This document shows positions 17,135-28,297 of a stretch of 64,000 nucleotides of DNA, one piece after another. Numbering within the stretch: position 1 is the stretch's first letter; every line of letters begins with the position of its first letter. A model generated the notes under the pieces. The model had not been told where the DNA came from and did not search any database. It worked only from the letters and a program-made list of their open reading frames with translations. Position numbers and translations under genes: made by a program. The DNA comes from Anaerolineaceae bacterium (GTDB taxonomy: Bacteria; Chloroflexota; Anaerolineae; Anaerolineales; Anaerolineaceae): the NCBI GenBank assembly GCA_016841445.1, contig JAENZD010000001.1:1302001-1366000 (forward strand), given 5' to 3'.

Positions 17135-18310
17135 ATGACATCACCACTGCCGCCACTCATCATGACATCAGAACTTGGGTCCTTTGCACGCAAAACCATT
17201 GAAGAACGTAAGCCCATGATCATTGATCAAATTCTTTCCCATAATGATTACACACCTCAAATACGAAGGCGTCTCATTGACCTAAAAAACGAATTGATCG
17301 ATGGCACCGTAAAACCATTGGTCGAAAACGCCAGTGATCGCTCAACATGGGATGAAGATATCAATCCCTGGATCGGAAAGACCTGGTTGGAAATCCCCTG
17401 GTACCTGGCAGAAACGTTATTTTATCGCAAAGTCCTTGAAGCTGTGCAGTATTTTCAACCCGGTCCGTGGATGGGACAGGACCCACACGCTCGTATGAAA
17501 GAAAATGAGATCAAGGAAGCATTATCTGTTTTTATAGAAACTTATGAACCAATTTCAAATCAAACCAATTTAGAAAGCTTCTCAAAAGCCTGCTATAACG
17601 CACTTTGGGGGAACCGTGGTGATCTCAGCAACTTGCATGTCTTCGAAACGGATATGGGTGATCAACATGAAAAGATCATCCTCAACCAGGTAGGTGAAGC
17701 TTTTGCCTATCTGCAGAACAAAGACAATACCATTGCGTATATTTTCGATAACGTCGGCAAGGAACTTTTCTTTGACCTGGCATTGATCGACACGCTCCTC
17801 CAATCAGGACTGGCGGATTCTGTAACCTGTTATCTTAAGAACCAGCCATTCTTTGTTTCTGATGTAATGCCAAAGGATTTTCTGAGCGCTCTTGACCATC
17901 TTTCCTCCTCTGGGTCGAGTGCCGCTGAAGCTTTAGCATCCCGATTAACAACTGGGTTAAAATCCAAAAGAATCCGGCTTGAAGCACCACCATTTTTTAC
18001 TTCAGCACAGATGTATCGGGAAATGCCCAAAGCCCTCACATCTCAATTGGGGGAACACACGCTGGCAATTCTCAAAGGTGATGTAAATTATCGCCGCCTG
18101 TTTGGGGACAGACATTGGCCACCGACGACACCGGTAGCGAAGGCGGCTGGATTCTTCCCAACCAGTTTTATGAGTTTGCGAACATTAAAAGGTGAGATTA
18201 TCCTGGGGATAACCCCAGAGCTTTTCGCTAGTTTAAGAAATGATGCTGAACAAAACTGGATGACAAACGGCAAGCGTGGGATGATCACTTTTTATCAAAA
18301 AATCCAGTAA
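17135..18310 (+). CDS. DUF89/ARMT1-family metal-dependent phosphatase
   Basis: A 391-residue protein of the DUF89 family (damage-control phosphatase ARMT1-like). The catalytic region is FDNVGKELFFDLALID (about residues 207-222), with the Asp-Asn metal motif, and LKGDVNYRRLFGDRHW (about 318-333) near the end. The N-terminal DINPWIGKTWLEIPWYLAETLFYRKVLE region is also typical. Family enzymes dephosphorylate damaged or excess sugar phosphates such as fructose 1-phosphate. The ATG at 17135 is preferred since AGAGGAA lies about 9 bases upstream. An in-frame ATG at 17114 has only a distant site. Confidence 0.85.
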   Translation: MTSPLPPLIMTSELGSFARKTIEERKPMIIDQILSHNDYTPQIRRRLIDLKNELIDGTVKPLVENASDRSTWDEDINPWIGKTWLEIPWYLAETLFYRKVLEAVQYFQPGPWMGQDPHARMKENEIKEALSVFIETYEPISNQTNLESFSKACYNALWGNRGDLSNLHVFETDMGDQHEKIILNQVGEAFAYLQNKDNTIAYIFDNVGKELFFDLALIDTLLQSGLADSVTCYLKNQPFFVSDVMPKDFLSALDHLSSSGSSAAEALASRLTTGLKSKRIRLEAPPFFTSAQMYREMPKALTSQLGEHTLAILKGDVNYRRLFGDRHWPPTTPVAKAAGFFPTSFMSLRTLKGEIILGITPELFASLRNDAEQNWMTNGKRGMITFYQKIQ

Positions 18311-18361
18311 ACCAGATTAGCGTATCATTTCAAAGAATCAGACATTCATAACTGCAGTAAT

Positions 18362-18397
18362 CAATGCCTTGCTTCAGGCATTGATTCCATCTATAAT
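18362..18397 (+). promoter_or_regulatory. Promoter of the dnaE-type gene with an overlapping inverted repeat
   Basis: TTGCTT at 18369-18374 and a perfect TATAAT at 18392-18397 with a 17-bp spacer. The -35 lies in the centre of an 8-bp inverted repeat, CAATGCCT (18362-18369) and AGGCATTG (18376-18383). That is the position of a repressor operator. No T-run follows, which argues against a terminator for the DUF89 gene. It is not the CGAAC-N4-GTTCG LexA box. Confidence 0.6.
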
Positions 18398-18410
18398 AGG
18401 GATAGAATAT

Positions 18411-18440
18411 ATGTTCGAATTATTGGCTTTAGCCTCATGA
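18411..18440 (+). promoter_or_regulatory. Possible 9-codon upstream reading frame overlapping the dnaE-type start
   Basis: ATG at 18411 opens a nine-residue frame, MFELLALAS, whose TGA overlaps the gene's ATG at 18437 as ATGA. The main gene has no clear ribosome binding site of its own, so translation could be coupled through this leader. Evidence is positional only. Confidence 0.3.
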
Positions 18441-21400
18441 CAATTTCAATTCCTTTTATTCGCACCCATTCCTATTTCAGCTTCCTGGAATCCCTGCTCT
18501 CTCCAGAAGATATCGCAGCATGCACTTCTCAGAATAATAGCCTTGCCGTAGGAATGACAGATCATCGTTACTTAAGTGGTGCCTTGGAATTTTACGAAGC
18601 ATGTTCAAAGAGAGCTATCAAACCGATCATCGGGTTGGAAATTGATTTTGTTTTTCATAGCTTCCATGGAATCATCACATGCCTGGCAAAAGATATTTCA
18701 GGATGGACCAGTTTGTCTCGCTTGAGCAGCCTGATGTTAACGACCGATAAGCCTATCGATATATTGAATTTGGAGCACAATAACGAGGGCTTGATTTGTA
18801 TCCTGGGAGATCCTCGAGGAATCCTCAGGCGCATGCTCCTTACAAACACGCCACAACAAGAACAGATAACCTCATTAACAAAAAAGATCAAATCAATCTT
18901 CAAAGAAGACTGTTTCGTGGAAGTTCAACGGTATGCCAATGGACCCTTGAAGAATGAGATTGCCCTGCTTGAATTAGCCGCTGATCAAGAAATCCCCATT
19001 ATCGCAACACAAAACATCTTTTACAAAAATAAATCTGATGCCCCTCTTTACAAAACCCTGACCGCAGTAAAATCCAATAAAATACTGGATACAATCTCTC
19101 CAGAACAACTCCCACCAGGCAGTGCCCATTTTCCAGATAAGCATGACTTTATAAGTCGATACAAGGACCTCCCGGATGCCATCGAAAACCTAACTCAAAT
19201 CACAGAACGTTGTGATCTCAAGCTTCCTATAGGTGGAACGCAGTATCCTGTCTTTCAAACGCCGACTGGTGAATCACAGAGCGAATTTCTCCGGCGTAAA
19301 GCTTATGAAGGAGCAAAATCGATCTATAAGCAGATCACCCCTGAGATAGCGAATCGTCTGGATTATGAATTGGATATTATCACCAGCATGGGATACGAAC
19401 CCATCTTCTTAATCGTGGAAGATGTTCTCAACCATGCAAGGAGCCTGGGCATTCCGACTTCATCAAGAGGATCAGCTGCTTCTTCCCTGGTCGCCCACTG
19501 TTTAAATATTACGTCTCCTGACCCTTTGGCGTTAAATCTCTATTTCGAACGCTTTCTCAATCCCGCGAGGCGAAAACCACCGGATATTGACACTGATATC
19601 GACTCCAACCGCCGGGATGAAGTTATTCAATACGTCTTCGATAAATTTGGGAATGATAGGGTCGCAATGGTTGCCACAATCATGCGTTACCGGCCAAAGT
19701 CAGCCCTGGGGGATGTGGCTAAGGCTTATGGGCTTATACCGGAAACGATTCGGAGGCTTTCAAAGAAGTTACCATCATCTTATCGTTTCCAATCTGATAC
19801 TGATGAGCGTGAGATATTTACGCCCTTATTACGTGAAGCAACTATCCCAATCATAAAAAATATCGTAGCCGATGCTCAAAGGCTATTGGATATCCCAAGG
19901 CACCTTTCTGTCCACCCTGGGGGGATTGTTATCGCCCCTTTCCCTATCACAGACCTTGTACCTATCGTGCATTCGTCTTCACTGGATTTGAACCATTCCC
20001 AGTATGACCTCAACGGTATCGAAAAATTCGGTCTTGTAAAAATTGATTTGCTGGGCATTCGTGGGCTAACCGTTCTGGGAGAAGTCGCCAACCGTATCCA
20101 AACATGGCGATTAAGTGAATTTAAGGACGGACTTGAAGTCCTGGATTCCATCCAAGGTAACGACCACGAAACGGCTTCAACCGTTTCACAAGCTAAAACC
20201 ATTGGCTGCTTTCAGATTGAAAGCCCAGGGATGCGCTCTACTTTGCGAGAAATCAATGCAAAATCCATCGAGGACATCATGGCTGCTCTTGCGTTATATC
20301 GACCCGGCCCCTTAAGGGGTGGACTTAGGGATGCTTTTGTTCGCCGTTTCCGTGGCGAGGAACCTATCGAACATATCCACCCCTCGCTGGAAGGATTATT
20401 GGGAAGCACCTATGGTGTGATCCTTTACCAGGAGCAAGTCCTGAGGATTGCACACGAACTGGGAGGGTTATCCATTGCCCAGGCTGATATTCTTCGCAGG
20501 GCAATGAGCCATTTTGACCCAGGTGGTGTTATGGTCACTCTTCGAAAGAATTTTATTGAAGGTGCGCAGGCAAGACGGGGTGTCCCTCAACAGACTGCGG
20601 AGCGTATATGGGATATGATGGCTGCATTTGCTGGCTATGGTTTCCCGAAAGCCCATGCCGCATCCTACGCAAAGCTTGCCTGGAATTCAGCCTGGTGTAA
20701 AACGCATTTTCCTGCAGAGTTCATGGCTGCTGTTTTGGGTTTTGGTGGTGGATATTATTCACAAAGAATCTACATTATGGAAGCCAGGCGCCTTGGGCTT
20801 TCTTTAAATGCCCCTCATATCAACCACAGCAATCACCGTTTCAGGGTGAAATATCCGGGAGGAGAACCTGTGTTGTATATGGGACTGGATCAGGTTCGTG
20901 ACCTTACACAGCGAACGATTGAAGGCATCATAAAGAATCGTCCCTTCTCTTCATTTGAGGATTATTTGGTCAGGGTAAACCCCCATAAGAAAGAAACCCG
21001 GAATCTGATAAAATGCGGTGCTTTTTATGGGATCATTTCGATTCAAGATGGGTTAAACCGTCTTGAACGAGATCAAATCCCAGGACAAATGAATCTCTTT
21101 AGAACATTATCACCGGATGAAGAATGGGATCTTGATACAATCAGCATAGCACAGCAGGAAATTCTGGGTATAAGCCTGGCAATCTCTCCGCTGGAACAAT
21201 TTTCTGAACAAATCCAATCTTCGGGTGCAATATCGACTACTGAAGCCAGGGAGTTAATCGGCGAGAAAGTTATTGTAGCAGGGTTGCGCCAAACGCTGAG
21301 ACGTTTCAAAACAAAATCGAACCAGATGATGGCCTATTTAAATCTTGAAGATCTGGAGGGTTCGCTCGAGGTAATCATCCCCTCATGGCTGTATAAGCAA

Positions 21401-21514
21401 CATTATCTCACCCTCCGTGAATCAGGTCCTTTCCTCATCGAAGGTGTGATGGAAGCTGATAACGAACATCACCGGATTCGAATGACTGCCGCGAACATTA
21501 TACACCTTACATAA
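18437..21514 (+). CDS. dnaE2: Error-prone-type DNA polymerase III alpha subunit (DnaE2/ImuC-like)
   Basis: A 1025-residue C-family polymerase, about 130 shorter than replicative DnaE1. The order is an N-terminal PHP domain, palm with the catalytic PDID (residues 382-385), fingers, helix-hairpin-helix region, a beta-clamp-binding pentapeptide QMNLF at about 884-888, and a C-terminal OB fold (VIVAGLRQTLRRF). The tau-binding tail of DnaE1 is missing, as in DnaE2/ImuC translesion enzymes. The PHP motif that normally reads HxH is IRTHSYFS, so one metal-binding His is lost and PHP nuclease activity is unlikely. No imuA, imuB or lexA gene is adjacent. Confidence 0.88.
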   Translation: MTISIPFIRTHSYFSFLESLLSPEDIAACTSQNNSLAVGMTDHRYLSGALEFYEACSKRAIKPIIGLEIDFVFHSFHGIITCLAKDISGWTSLSRLSSLMLTTDKPIDILNLEHNNEGLICILGDPRGILRRMLLTNTPQQEQITSLTKKIKSIFKEDCFVEVQRYANGPLKNEIALLELAADQEIPIIATQNIFYKNKSDAPLYKTLTAVKSNKILDTISPEQLPPGSAHFPDKHDFISRYKDLPDAIENLTQITERCDLKLPIGGTQYPVFQTPTGESQSEFLRRKAYEGAKSIYKQITPEIANRLDYELDIITSMGYEPIFLIVEDVLNHARSLGIPTSSRGSAASSLVAHCLNITSPDPLALNLYFERFLNPARRKPPDIDTDIDSNRRDEVIQYVFDKFGNDRVAMVATIMRYRPKSALGDVAKAYGLIPETIRRLSKKLPSSYRFQSDTDEREIFTPLLREATIPIIKNIVADAQRLLDIPRHLSVHPGGIVIAPFPITDLVPIVHSSSLDLNHSQYDLNGIEKFGLVKIDLLGIRGLTVLGEVANRIQTWRLSEFKDGLEVLDSIQGNDHETASTVSQAKTIGCFQIESPGMRSTLREINAKSIEDIMAALALYRPGPLRGGLRDAFVRRFRGEEPIEHIHPSLEGLLGSTYGVILYQEQVLRIAHELGGLSIAQADILRRAMSHFDPGGVMVTLRKNFIEGAQARRGVPQQTAERIWDMMAAFAGYGFPKAHAASYAKLAWNSAWCKTHFPAEFMAAVLGFGGGYYSQRIYIMEARRLGLSLNAPHINHSNHRFRVKYPGGEPVLYMGLDQVRDLTQRTIEGIIKNRPFSSFEDYLVRVNPHKKETRNLIKCGAFYGIISIQDGLNRLERDQIPGQMNLFRTLSPDEEWDLDTISIAQQEILGISLAISPLEQFSEQIQSSGAISTTEARELIGEKVIVAGLRQTLRRFKTKSNQMMAYLNLEDLEGSLEVIIPSWLYKQHYLTLRESGPFLIEGVMEADNEHHRIRMTAANIIHLT

Positions 21515-21542
21515 TTGATCGATTGAGTTTCGTTATCATTTC

Positions 21543-21571
21543 TTGTCAGGAACTTGGGAAAGAAATATACT
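21543..21571 (+). promoter_or_regulatory. Sigma-70 promoter of the trehalose synthase gene
   Basis: TTGTCA at 21543-21548 and TATACT at 21566-21571 with a 17-bp spacer, 50 bp before the ATG at 21621. GGGAGG lies 6 bases before the start codon. Confidence 0.6.
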
Positions 21572-21620
21572 GAAATAGTAGTGTCACTTTTCTTGATAGT
21601 TAGCTAGATCGGGAGGCCAA

Positions 21621-23252
21621 ATGCCACAAAAAGAAATTCCATGGTATATGAACACAATTTTCTACCAAATTCAAATCAAGGCTTACTGTGATTCAAACAA
21701 TGACGGCATCGGGGACATCCCCGGTTTAATCAGTAAATTAGACTATATTAAGGACCTGGGCGTTGAGTGTATTTGGATAATGCCTATCTATCCTTCACCA
21801 ATGGAGGATGATGGCTATGATATTGCCGACTATTACGGTGTGCATCCGGATTATGGCACGTTGGCAGATTTTAAAGAATTGGTTGATCAAGCACACCAAA
21901 GAGGATTGCGCATCATAGCAGACCTGGTTCTCAACCATACTTCCGATCAACACTACTGGTTCCAGCGTTCCCGTACCGATCCTAATTCCAAATACAGGAA
22001 TTATTATGTTTGGTCAGATACTGATGAAAAATATGCTGATGCCCGGATCATCTTCCTGGATACGGAAGACTCAAATTGGGCGTTCGATGAGGAAGCCGGC
22101 ATGTATTATTGGCATCGCTTCTATTCATCCCAACCGGATTTGAATTATGACAATCCGGAAGTCCGTATGGAGATGAAGAAGGTGATGGATTTCTGGCTGG
22201 ATTTAGGCATTGATGGTTTCCGCGCCGATGCCGTTCCATATTTAATTGAGAGAGAAGGCACCAATTGTGAAAATCTCCCCGAGACTCATGCCATTTTAAA
22301 AGATTTCAGGGCTTACCTTGACGCAAATTATGAAGATAAGATACTTTTAGCTGAAGCAAACCAATGGCCAGAGGATGTCCGTCAGTATTTCGGTGAAGGC
22401 GATGAATTCCACATGGGGTTCCATTTCCCGGTAATGCCGCGAATTTTTATGGCATTAAGAAAAGGCGATGCCAGCCCCATTCATTGGATCATGGGAAAAA
22501 CACCTGAGATCCCTAATAATACCCAGTGGTGTACATTTCTGCGGAACCATGATGAATTAACCCTTGAAATGGTGACGGAGGAAGAACGGCAATGGATGTG
22601 GTCAGAATACGCTCCAGAACCCAGGATGAGGATAAATCTGGGCATTCGCAGGCGGCTCGCCCCGTTGTTGGATAACGATCAACGCAAGATCCTGCTGGCG
22701 AATGCATTGTTATATTCGCTGCCCGGTGCGCCAATCATTTATTACGGTGATGAAATAGGCATGGGAGATAATATTTGGCTGTTTGACCGTAATGGTGTAC
22801 GTACACCTATGCAGTGGGATGCAAGCATAAATGCTGGATTCTCTGACGCACCCCCGGAGAAATTATTTGCACCTGTGATCGATTCCCAAGAACATTCCTA
22901 TAAAGAAGTAAATGTAAAAAATGAAAAGCAAGATCCGGATTCGTTACTGAATAAAATGAAACATCTCATAAAAGTGCGTAAGACGAACCCCATATTCGCG
23001 TTGGGTGAATACGAATTTCTTGCCAAAGACCAGCCCGAATGCCTGGTAATTTTGCGGAAGTACCAAGATAGTTGTTTACTGTGTGCTCTTAATCTCACAC
23101 AAACTGCTCAAAACCTGGCAGTCGATCTTTCCAATTTCAAGGAGAGCAAACTGACAGATATAATTTCGGATCAGGATTTTGGAGAAGCCCAATCAGGCAT
23201 AACCATCATTGAATTAAGCCCGTATGATTTCAAGTGGTTATCAATTGGCTGA
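21621..23252 (+). CDS. treS: Trehalose synthase (maltose alpha-glucosyltransferase), GH13
   Basis: A 543-residue GH13 enzyme of the TreS type, which interconverts maltose and trehalose. The N-terminal WYMNTIFYQIQIKAYCDSN and DGIGDIPGLISKLDYI are typical of TreS. The catalytic triad is seen as nucleophile Asp203 in FRADAVPYL, acid/base Glu245 in AEANQWPEDV and Asp311 in RNHDELTLEM. It ends with a normal C-terminal beta domain and has no fused maltokinase (Pep2). No glgE or otsAB is in the window, so its likely role is trehalose as compatible solute or turnover of maltose. Confidence 0.92.
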   Translation: MPQKEIPWYMNTIFYQIQIKAYCDSNNDGIGDIPGLISKLDYIKDLGVECIWIMPIYPSPMEDDGYDIADYYGVHPDYGTLADFKELVDQAHQRGLRIIADLVLNHTSDQHYWFQRSRTDPNSKYRNYYVWSDTDEKYADARIIFLDTEDSNWAFDEEAGMYYWHRFYSSQPDLNYDNPEVRMEMKKVMDFWLDLGIDGFRADAVPYLIEREGTNCENLPETHAILKDFRAYLDANYEDKILLAEANQWPEDVRQYFGEGDEFHMGFHFPVMPRIFMALRKGDASPIHWIMGKTPEIPNNTQWCTFLRNHDELTLEMVTEEERQWMWSEYAPEPRMRINLGIRRRLAPLLDNDQRKILLANALLYSLPGAPIIYYGDEIGMGDNIWLFDRNGVRTPMQWDASINAGFSDAPPEKLFAPVIDSQEHSYKEVNVKNEKQDPDSLLNKMKHLIKVRKTNPIFALGEYEFLAKDQPECLVILRKYQDSCLLCALNLTQTAQNLAVDLSNFKESKLTDIISDQDFGEAQSGITIIELSPYDFKWLSIG

Positions 23253-23301
23253 TCTTAATTAAACAATGCGAAAATCCGTATTTTAGATTAGAATTGATCT
23301 C

Positions 23302-24738
23302 ATGGATCAGGAAAATAGACTGCAAACTTGGCTTTCTCAATACATCAAACCGCTCAGTCACAGCAGACGGAATGAAATCATTGAAAATATCCGGACGGCC
23401 TCATCTCCTGGTTTTGATTATTTTTTCCTCGTTGTTCTCTCAGGTTCCATAGCAACGCTTGGATTGATCAATGATTCACCGGCTGTGATCATCGGTGCCA
23501 TGCTTGTTGCACCCTTAATGTCACCCATACTTGGGATCGGGCTGGGTTCAATTACAGCCGACACCAAACTCGCCCGTAATTCTTTTACTGCATTGATCCG
23601 TGGGGCGATTTTATCGATCATCCTTTCTGCACTGTTGACCTTAGCGAATGTTTACCTGCCTTTTGTTCCATCCCTTCTCGAAGTTCCACATGAAATATTG
23701 AGCAGAACACAACCTACTCCCAACGACCTGATTATCGCCCTGGCTGGTGGCCTTGCTGCAGCCTATTCTCTTGCACAGCCGCACCTTTCTGCAGCATTAC
23801 CAGGTGTGGCCATCGCGACGGCACTCATGCCCCCTCTTTCCACCATTGGCATTGGCCTTGCTTTAGGCAGATGGGATATCGCAGGCGGTGCGCTCCTTCT
23901 TTTTATCACAAATGCAGTGACAATTGCCTTTGCCGCAACCCTTGTTTTCTTTTTGGAGGGATTCGTCCCCCGCTTCAAGAGGAAGGAAGGGAAACTACCG
24001 AAAACCCTTCTTGTAGCTGGTATTCTAACAGCACTCCTTTTGATTCCATTAACCATTCTCGGTGCCCGTCTGGTCACCCAAGCTCGTGAAAACCGCTTGA
24101 TTAATAATATCCTTGAAACTGAGATCGCTGAAATTCCCAATGCTGAATTAGTAGAACTAGATGTGATCCGTGCTGAACATGAAATCCAGATAGAAATGAC
24201 AGTTCGGTCTAATTTTCGTATGAGTTATTCTCAAGTCGTAGGTTTGCAAGAAGCATTGGTTTCAAGGTTGGAAGCCCCTGTTTCGCTCATTGTCAACCAG
24301 GTACAGGCTGAAACCCTTGATCCATTGCAGCCCCCGACGTTAACCCCAACCCCAACCCTTGGCCCAAGCCCCACCAGAACCCCTAGCCCAACCTCAACGC
24401 CTTCTTTTACACCGACACCGGAGCAACCAACCGATACGCCAACACCCACCTTTACGAGCACAGCGACGGATATCCCACCTTCGCCAACACCTCGGTTAGC
24501 CCTAGTCGTCAGCACAGGTTTTCCGCCTTATTATGATCTTTACCAGCAGCCCGGAGGTCCAGTCATTGCAAGGTTGCGAGTTAACGACCCGCTCTACGAT
24601 CTTCATGAAACTGCCCTTTATGATGGCTTGGTTTGGATCAAGGTCATGGATACTGAAGGGAGAATTGGCTGGTTTCCGGAACGTTATTTGAGCTATCCAA
24701 CCCTTACACCATCACCAACGGCAACTGTTATTAATTAA
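23302..24738 (+). CDS. DUF389 membrane protein with Pro/Thr-rich linker and C-terminal SH3-like domain
   Basis: A 478-residue protein. Residues about 35-235 are a polytopic DUF389 domain (TIGR00341 type: [20 protein letters not shown], then [20 protein letters not shown]). A soluble domain follows to about 340. Then comes a linker of roughly 55 residues made mostly of Pro, Thr and Ser, and a bacterial SH3-like domain ([20 protein letters not shown], then [19 protein letters not shown]). The linker and SH3 resemble outer-surface modules of other Chloroflexota proteins. The function of DUF389 is not known. The SH3 part should lie outside the membrane. Confidence 0.85.
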   Translation: MDQENRLQTWLSQYIKPLSHSRRNEIIENIRTASSPGFDYFFLVVLSGSIATLGLINDSPAVIIGAMLVAPLMSPILGIGLGSITADTKLARNSFTALIRGAILSIILSALLTLANVYLPFVPSLLEVPHEILSRTQPTPNDLIIALAGGLAAAYSLAQPHLSAALPGVAIATALMPPLSTIGIGLALGRWDIAGGALLLFITNAVTIAFAATLVFFLEGFVPRFKRKEGKLPKTLLVAGILTALLLIPLTILGARLVTQARENRLINNILETEIAEIPNAELVELDVIRAEHEIQIEMTVRSNFRMSYSQVVGLQEALVSRLEAPVSLIVNQVQAETLDPLQPPTLTPTPTLGPSPTRTPSPTSTPSFTPTPEQPTDTPTPTFTSTATDIPPSPTPRLALVVSTGFPPYYDLYQQPGGPVIARLRVNDPLYDLHETALYDGLVWIKVMDTEGRIGWFPERYLSYPTLTPSPTATVIN

Positions 24739-24755
24739 TATTTCAGGAGTTAAAA

Positions 24756-24917
24756 ATGTCATCTTACGAATGCATCGCTTGTGGTTATATCTACGATCCT
24801 GCTGAAGGGGATCCCATTGCCGGCATCCCCGCCGGGACCGCTTTTGAAGATCTACCCGATGATTGGCTTTGTCCCGATTGTGGATTGGGAAAAGAAGAGT
24901 TTGAGAAAATTGATTAA
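24756..24917 (+). CDS. Rubredoxin
   Basis: A 53-residue rubredoxin with both CxxC knuckles, CIAC at 6-9 and CPDC at 39-42, binding one iron. The body [20 protein letters not shown] and [10 protein letters not shown] is a near-textbook family sequence. CAGGAG lies 6 bases before the ATG. Rubredoxins serve as small electron carriers in anaerobes, often to oxygen- or peroxide-reducing enzymes. No partner such as rubrerythrin or superoxide reductase is next to it. It may be co-transcribed with the DUF389 gene 17 bp upstream. Confidence 0.95.
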   Translation: MSSYECIACGYIYDPAEGDPIAGIPAGTAFEDLPDDWLCPDCGLGKEEFEKID

Positions 24918-25096
24918 TAATTTTTTGCAGAAATCAGCTTTTTCTCGCTTGTTCTCAAAAATGAAATAAATTTCATATCTGCTCTAAGTCAATAATTAGA
25001 TTAACCGATTTAACCGGCAGATTCTCTTCGCGTCTATATCTTGCATGTCGATTAAGTCCATGGAATGCTGTTTATTCACTCTGAAACGATTAAAAT

Positions 25097-25125
25097 TTGA
25101 CAAAACAATATCATTTATGGATAAT
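25097..25125 (+). promoter_or_regulatory. Sigma-70 promoter of the N-ATPase operon
   Basis: Perfect TTGACA at 25097-25102 and GATAAT at 25120-25125 with a 17-bp spacer. The predicted start is about 60 bp before atpD. The rest of the interval 24918-25096 shows nothing else I can name. Confidence 0.75.
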
Positions 25126-25141
25126 TAAGCAGAAATTTTAG

Positions 25142-27001
<1,860 letters not shown>

Positions 27002-27012
<11 letters not shown>

Positions 27013-27274
27013 AAAAGACTCATCAAAAATGAAATTATCTGCAAATTTCGCACTTACATCGATAGGATGGGAGTTGGCCCTGCCGATTTTTGGTGGACTG
27101 CTGATTGGACATCAGATCGATCGTCGTTTTGCTACTGGTTACACATTCACACTCATCCTGTTATTTGTCGGGGTTTTCGCCGGTTATTATAGCTTTTATA
27201 GATATATTGAATTGGAAATGTTGAGGAAAAAAGCAATAGACCAACACAAAGAAAAGGAAGATCAAGTCTCTTGA
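27002..27274 (+). CDS. atpQ: AtpQ/AtpI-like small membrane subunit of the N-ATPase operon
   Basis: A 90-residue protein with two predicted membrane helices: WELALPIFGGLLIGHQIDRR, then FTLILLFVGVFAGYYSFYRYI. The glycine-rich first helix ending in a charged turn is the AtpI/AtpQ pattern. In N-ATPase operons AtpQ and AtpR are thought to help assemble the c ring or bring in ions. The ATG at 27002 overlaps atpC. An internal ATG at 27029 is an alternative start. Confidence 0.8.
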
Positions 27275-27576
27275 CCATCATTATTTATTCTTTATGGATA
27301 TCCTCGGGTATAGGATTAGCCTTCTTATTTTTGAAATCCCAACAGTGGACTGTAGGTTTGGTCAATCCTGAAAAACCTAAGTTCAGCCAACGGGTCGTGA
27401 TAGGTGGTGCGATTGTTCGTTGGTTGATCATTACAGGCTTTTTAATGATTGCATTATATTTTTCTATATTTTCGATGTTAACGCTGTTTTTATCATTCCT
27501 GGTCAGCAGACTTCTTATATTGATCTTTTGGGATCAGACAGTGTTTTCAGACAATAAATTAAGTAAACAAAATTAA
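27271..27576 (+). CDS. atpR: AtpR-like membrane subunit of the N-ATPase operon
   Basis: A 101-residue protein with three predicted membrane helices. It starts with TTG in a TTGA overlap with atpQ, and no in-frame ATG exists early in the frame. AAGGAAG lies upstream. The R subunit of N-ATPases is small and poorly conserved, so the name rests on position between Q and a, length and membrane pattern (RVVIGGAIVRWLIITGFLMI). Confidence 0.75.
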   Translation: MTIIIYSLWISSGIGLAFLFLKSQQWTVGLVNPEKPKFSQRVVIGGAIVRWLIITGFLMIALYFSIFSMLTLFLSFLVSRLLILIFWDQTVFSDNKLSKQN

Positions 27577-27586
27577 GGGATTTTTT

Positions 27587-28276
27587 ATGGAATCTGTTGT
27601 CCCACAAGTTGTTTTCGAGATATTTGGACTGCCAATTACAAACACGGTGGTTTCTACCTGGGTAATGATGATCTTCATCATTATCTCTTCAGTCCTCATT
27701 CGAAAATACAAACCCAATTTAGGTGAAATGATTGTTGAGCTCATCAATAACATCGTCAGTTCAGTCATGCCTGATGGGACTCAATCATCTAAATTTCTGA
27801 CGGTTCTTGGTACTCTGGCAATTTTCCTCATCTTCGCAAATATTTTCAGCATTGTTCCCCGAATGGTATCCCCCACAGCAAATATCAATACAACCATCGG
27901 CTTAGCTGTAATTGTCTTTTTCTCTGTCCATGTTTATGGCATAATTGAAAAAGGTTTCTGGGGTTATTTTAAAGATCTTGCAACGCCTGTTTTCATCTTA
28001 CCGCTTGAAATTGTAAGTCAATTCTCACGGACAGTTTCGCTTGCAATTCGTCTCTTCGGTAATATACTCAGTACTGACCTGATCGTAGCAATAGTCTTCA
28101 TTCTTATCCCATTTATCGTTCCCCTGCCATTAGCTGCTTTAGGTATGCTGACAGGTGTGCTGCAGGCATACATTTTCCTTGTACTATCTTCGTTATATAT
28201 CGCATCCGGGATCGAAGTTCAGGAAATGGAGAAAGAACGTCGCAATTTAAAACAAGAATTAAAGCAATCATCTTAA
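27587..28276 (+). CDS. atpB: N-type ATPase a subunit
   Basis: A 229-residue a subunit with about five membrane helices. The essential stator arginine is in SLAIRLFGNILS near residue 156, and the last helix region LTGVLQAYIFLVLSSLYI holds the conserved Gln-Ala-Tyr. It forms the ion half-channels against the c ring. It is shorter than E. coli AtpB, as usual for N-ATPases. Confidence 0.92.
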   Translation: MESVVPQVVFEIFGLPITNTVVSTWVMMIFIIISSVLIRKYKPNLGEMIVELINNIVSSVMPDGTQSSKFLTVLGTLAIFLIFANIFSIVPRMVSPTANINTTIGLAVIVFFSVHVYGIIEKGFWGYFKDLATPVFILPLEIVSQFSRTVSLAIRLFGNILSTDLIVAIVFILIPFIVPLPLAALGMLTGVLQAYIFLVLSSLYIASGIEVQEMEKERRNLKQELKQSS

Positions 28277-28297
28277 CTTATGAAAGGATAAAACTAT

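Noticed and set aside
24300-24480. Repetitive CCAACC/ACACC-rich DNA
   Set aside because: It is the coding sequence of the Pro/Thr-rich linker of the DUF389 protein and not a CRISPR array or satellite.
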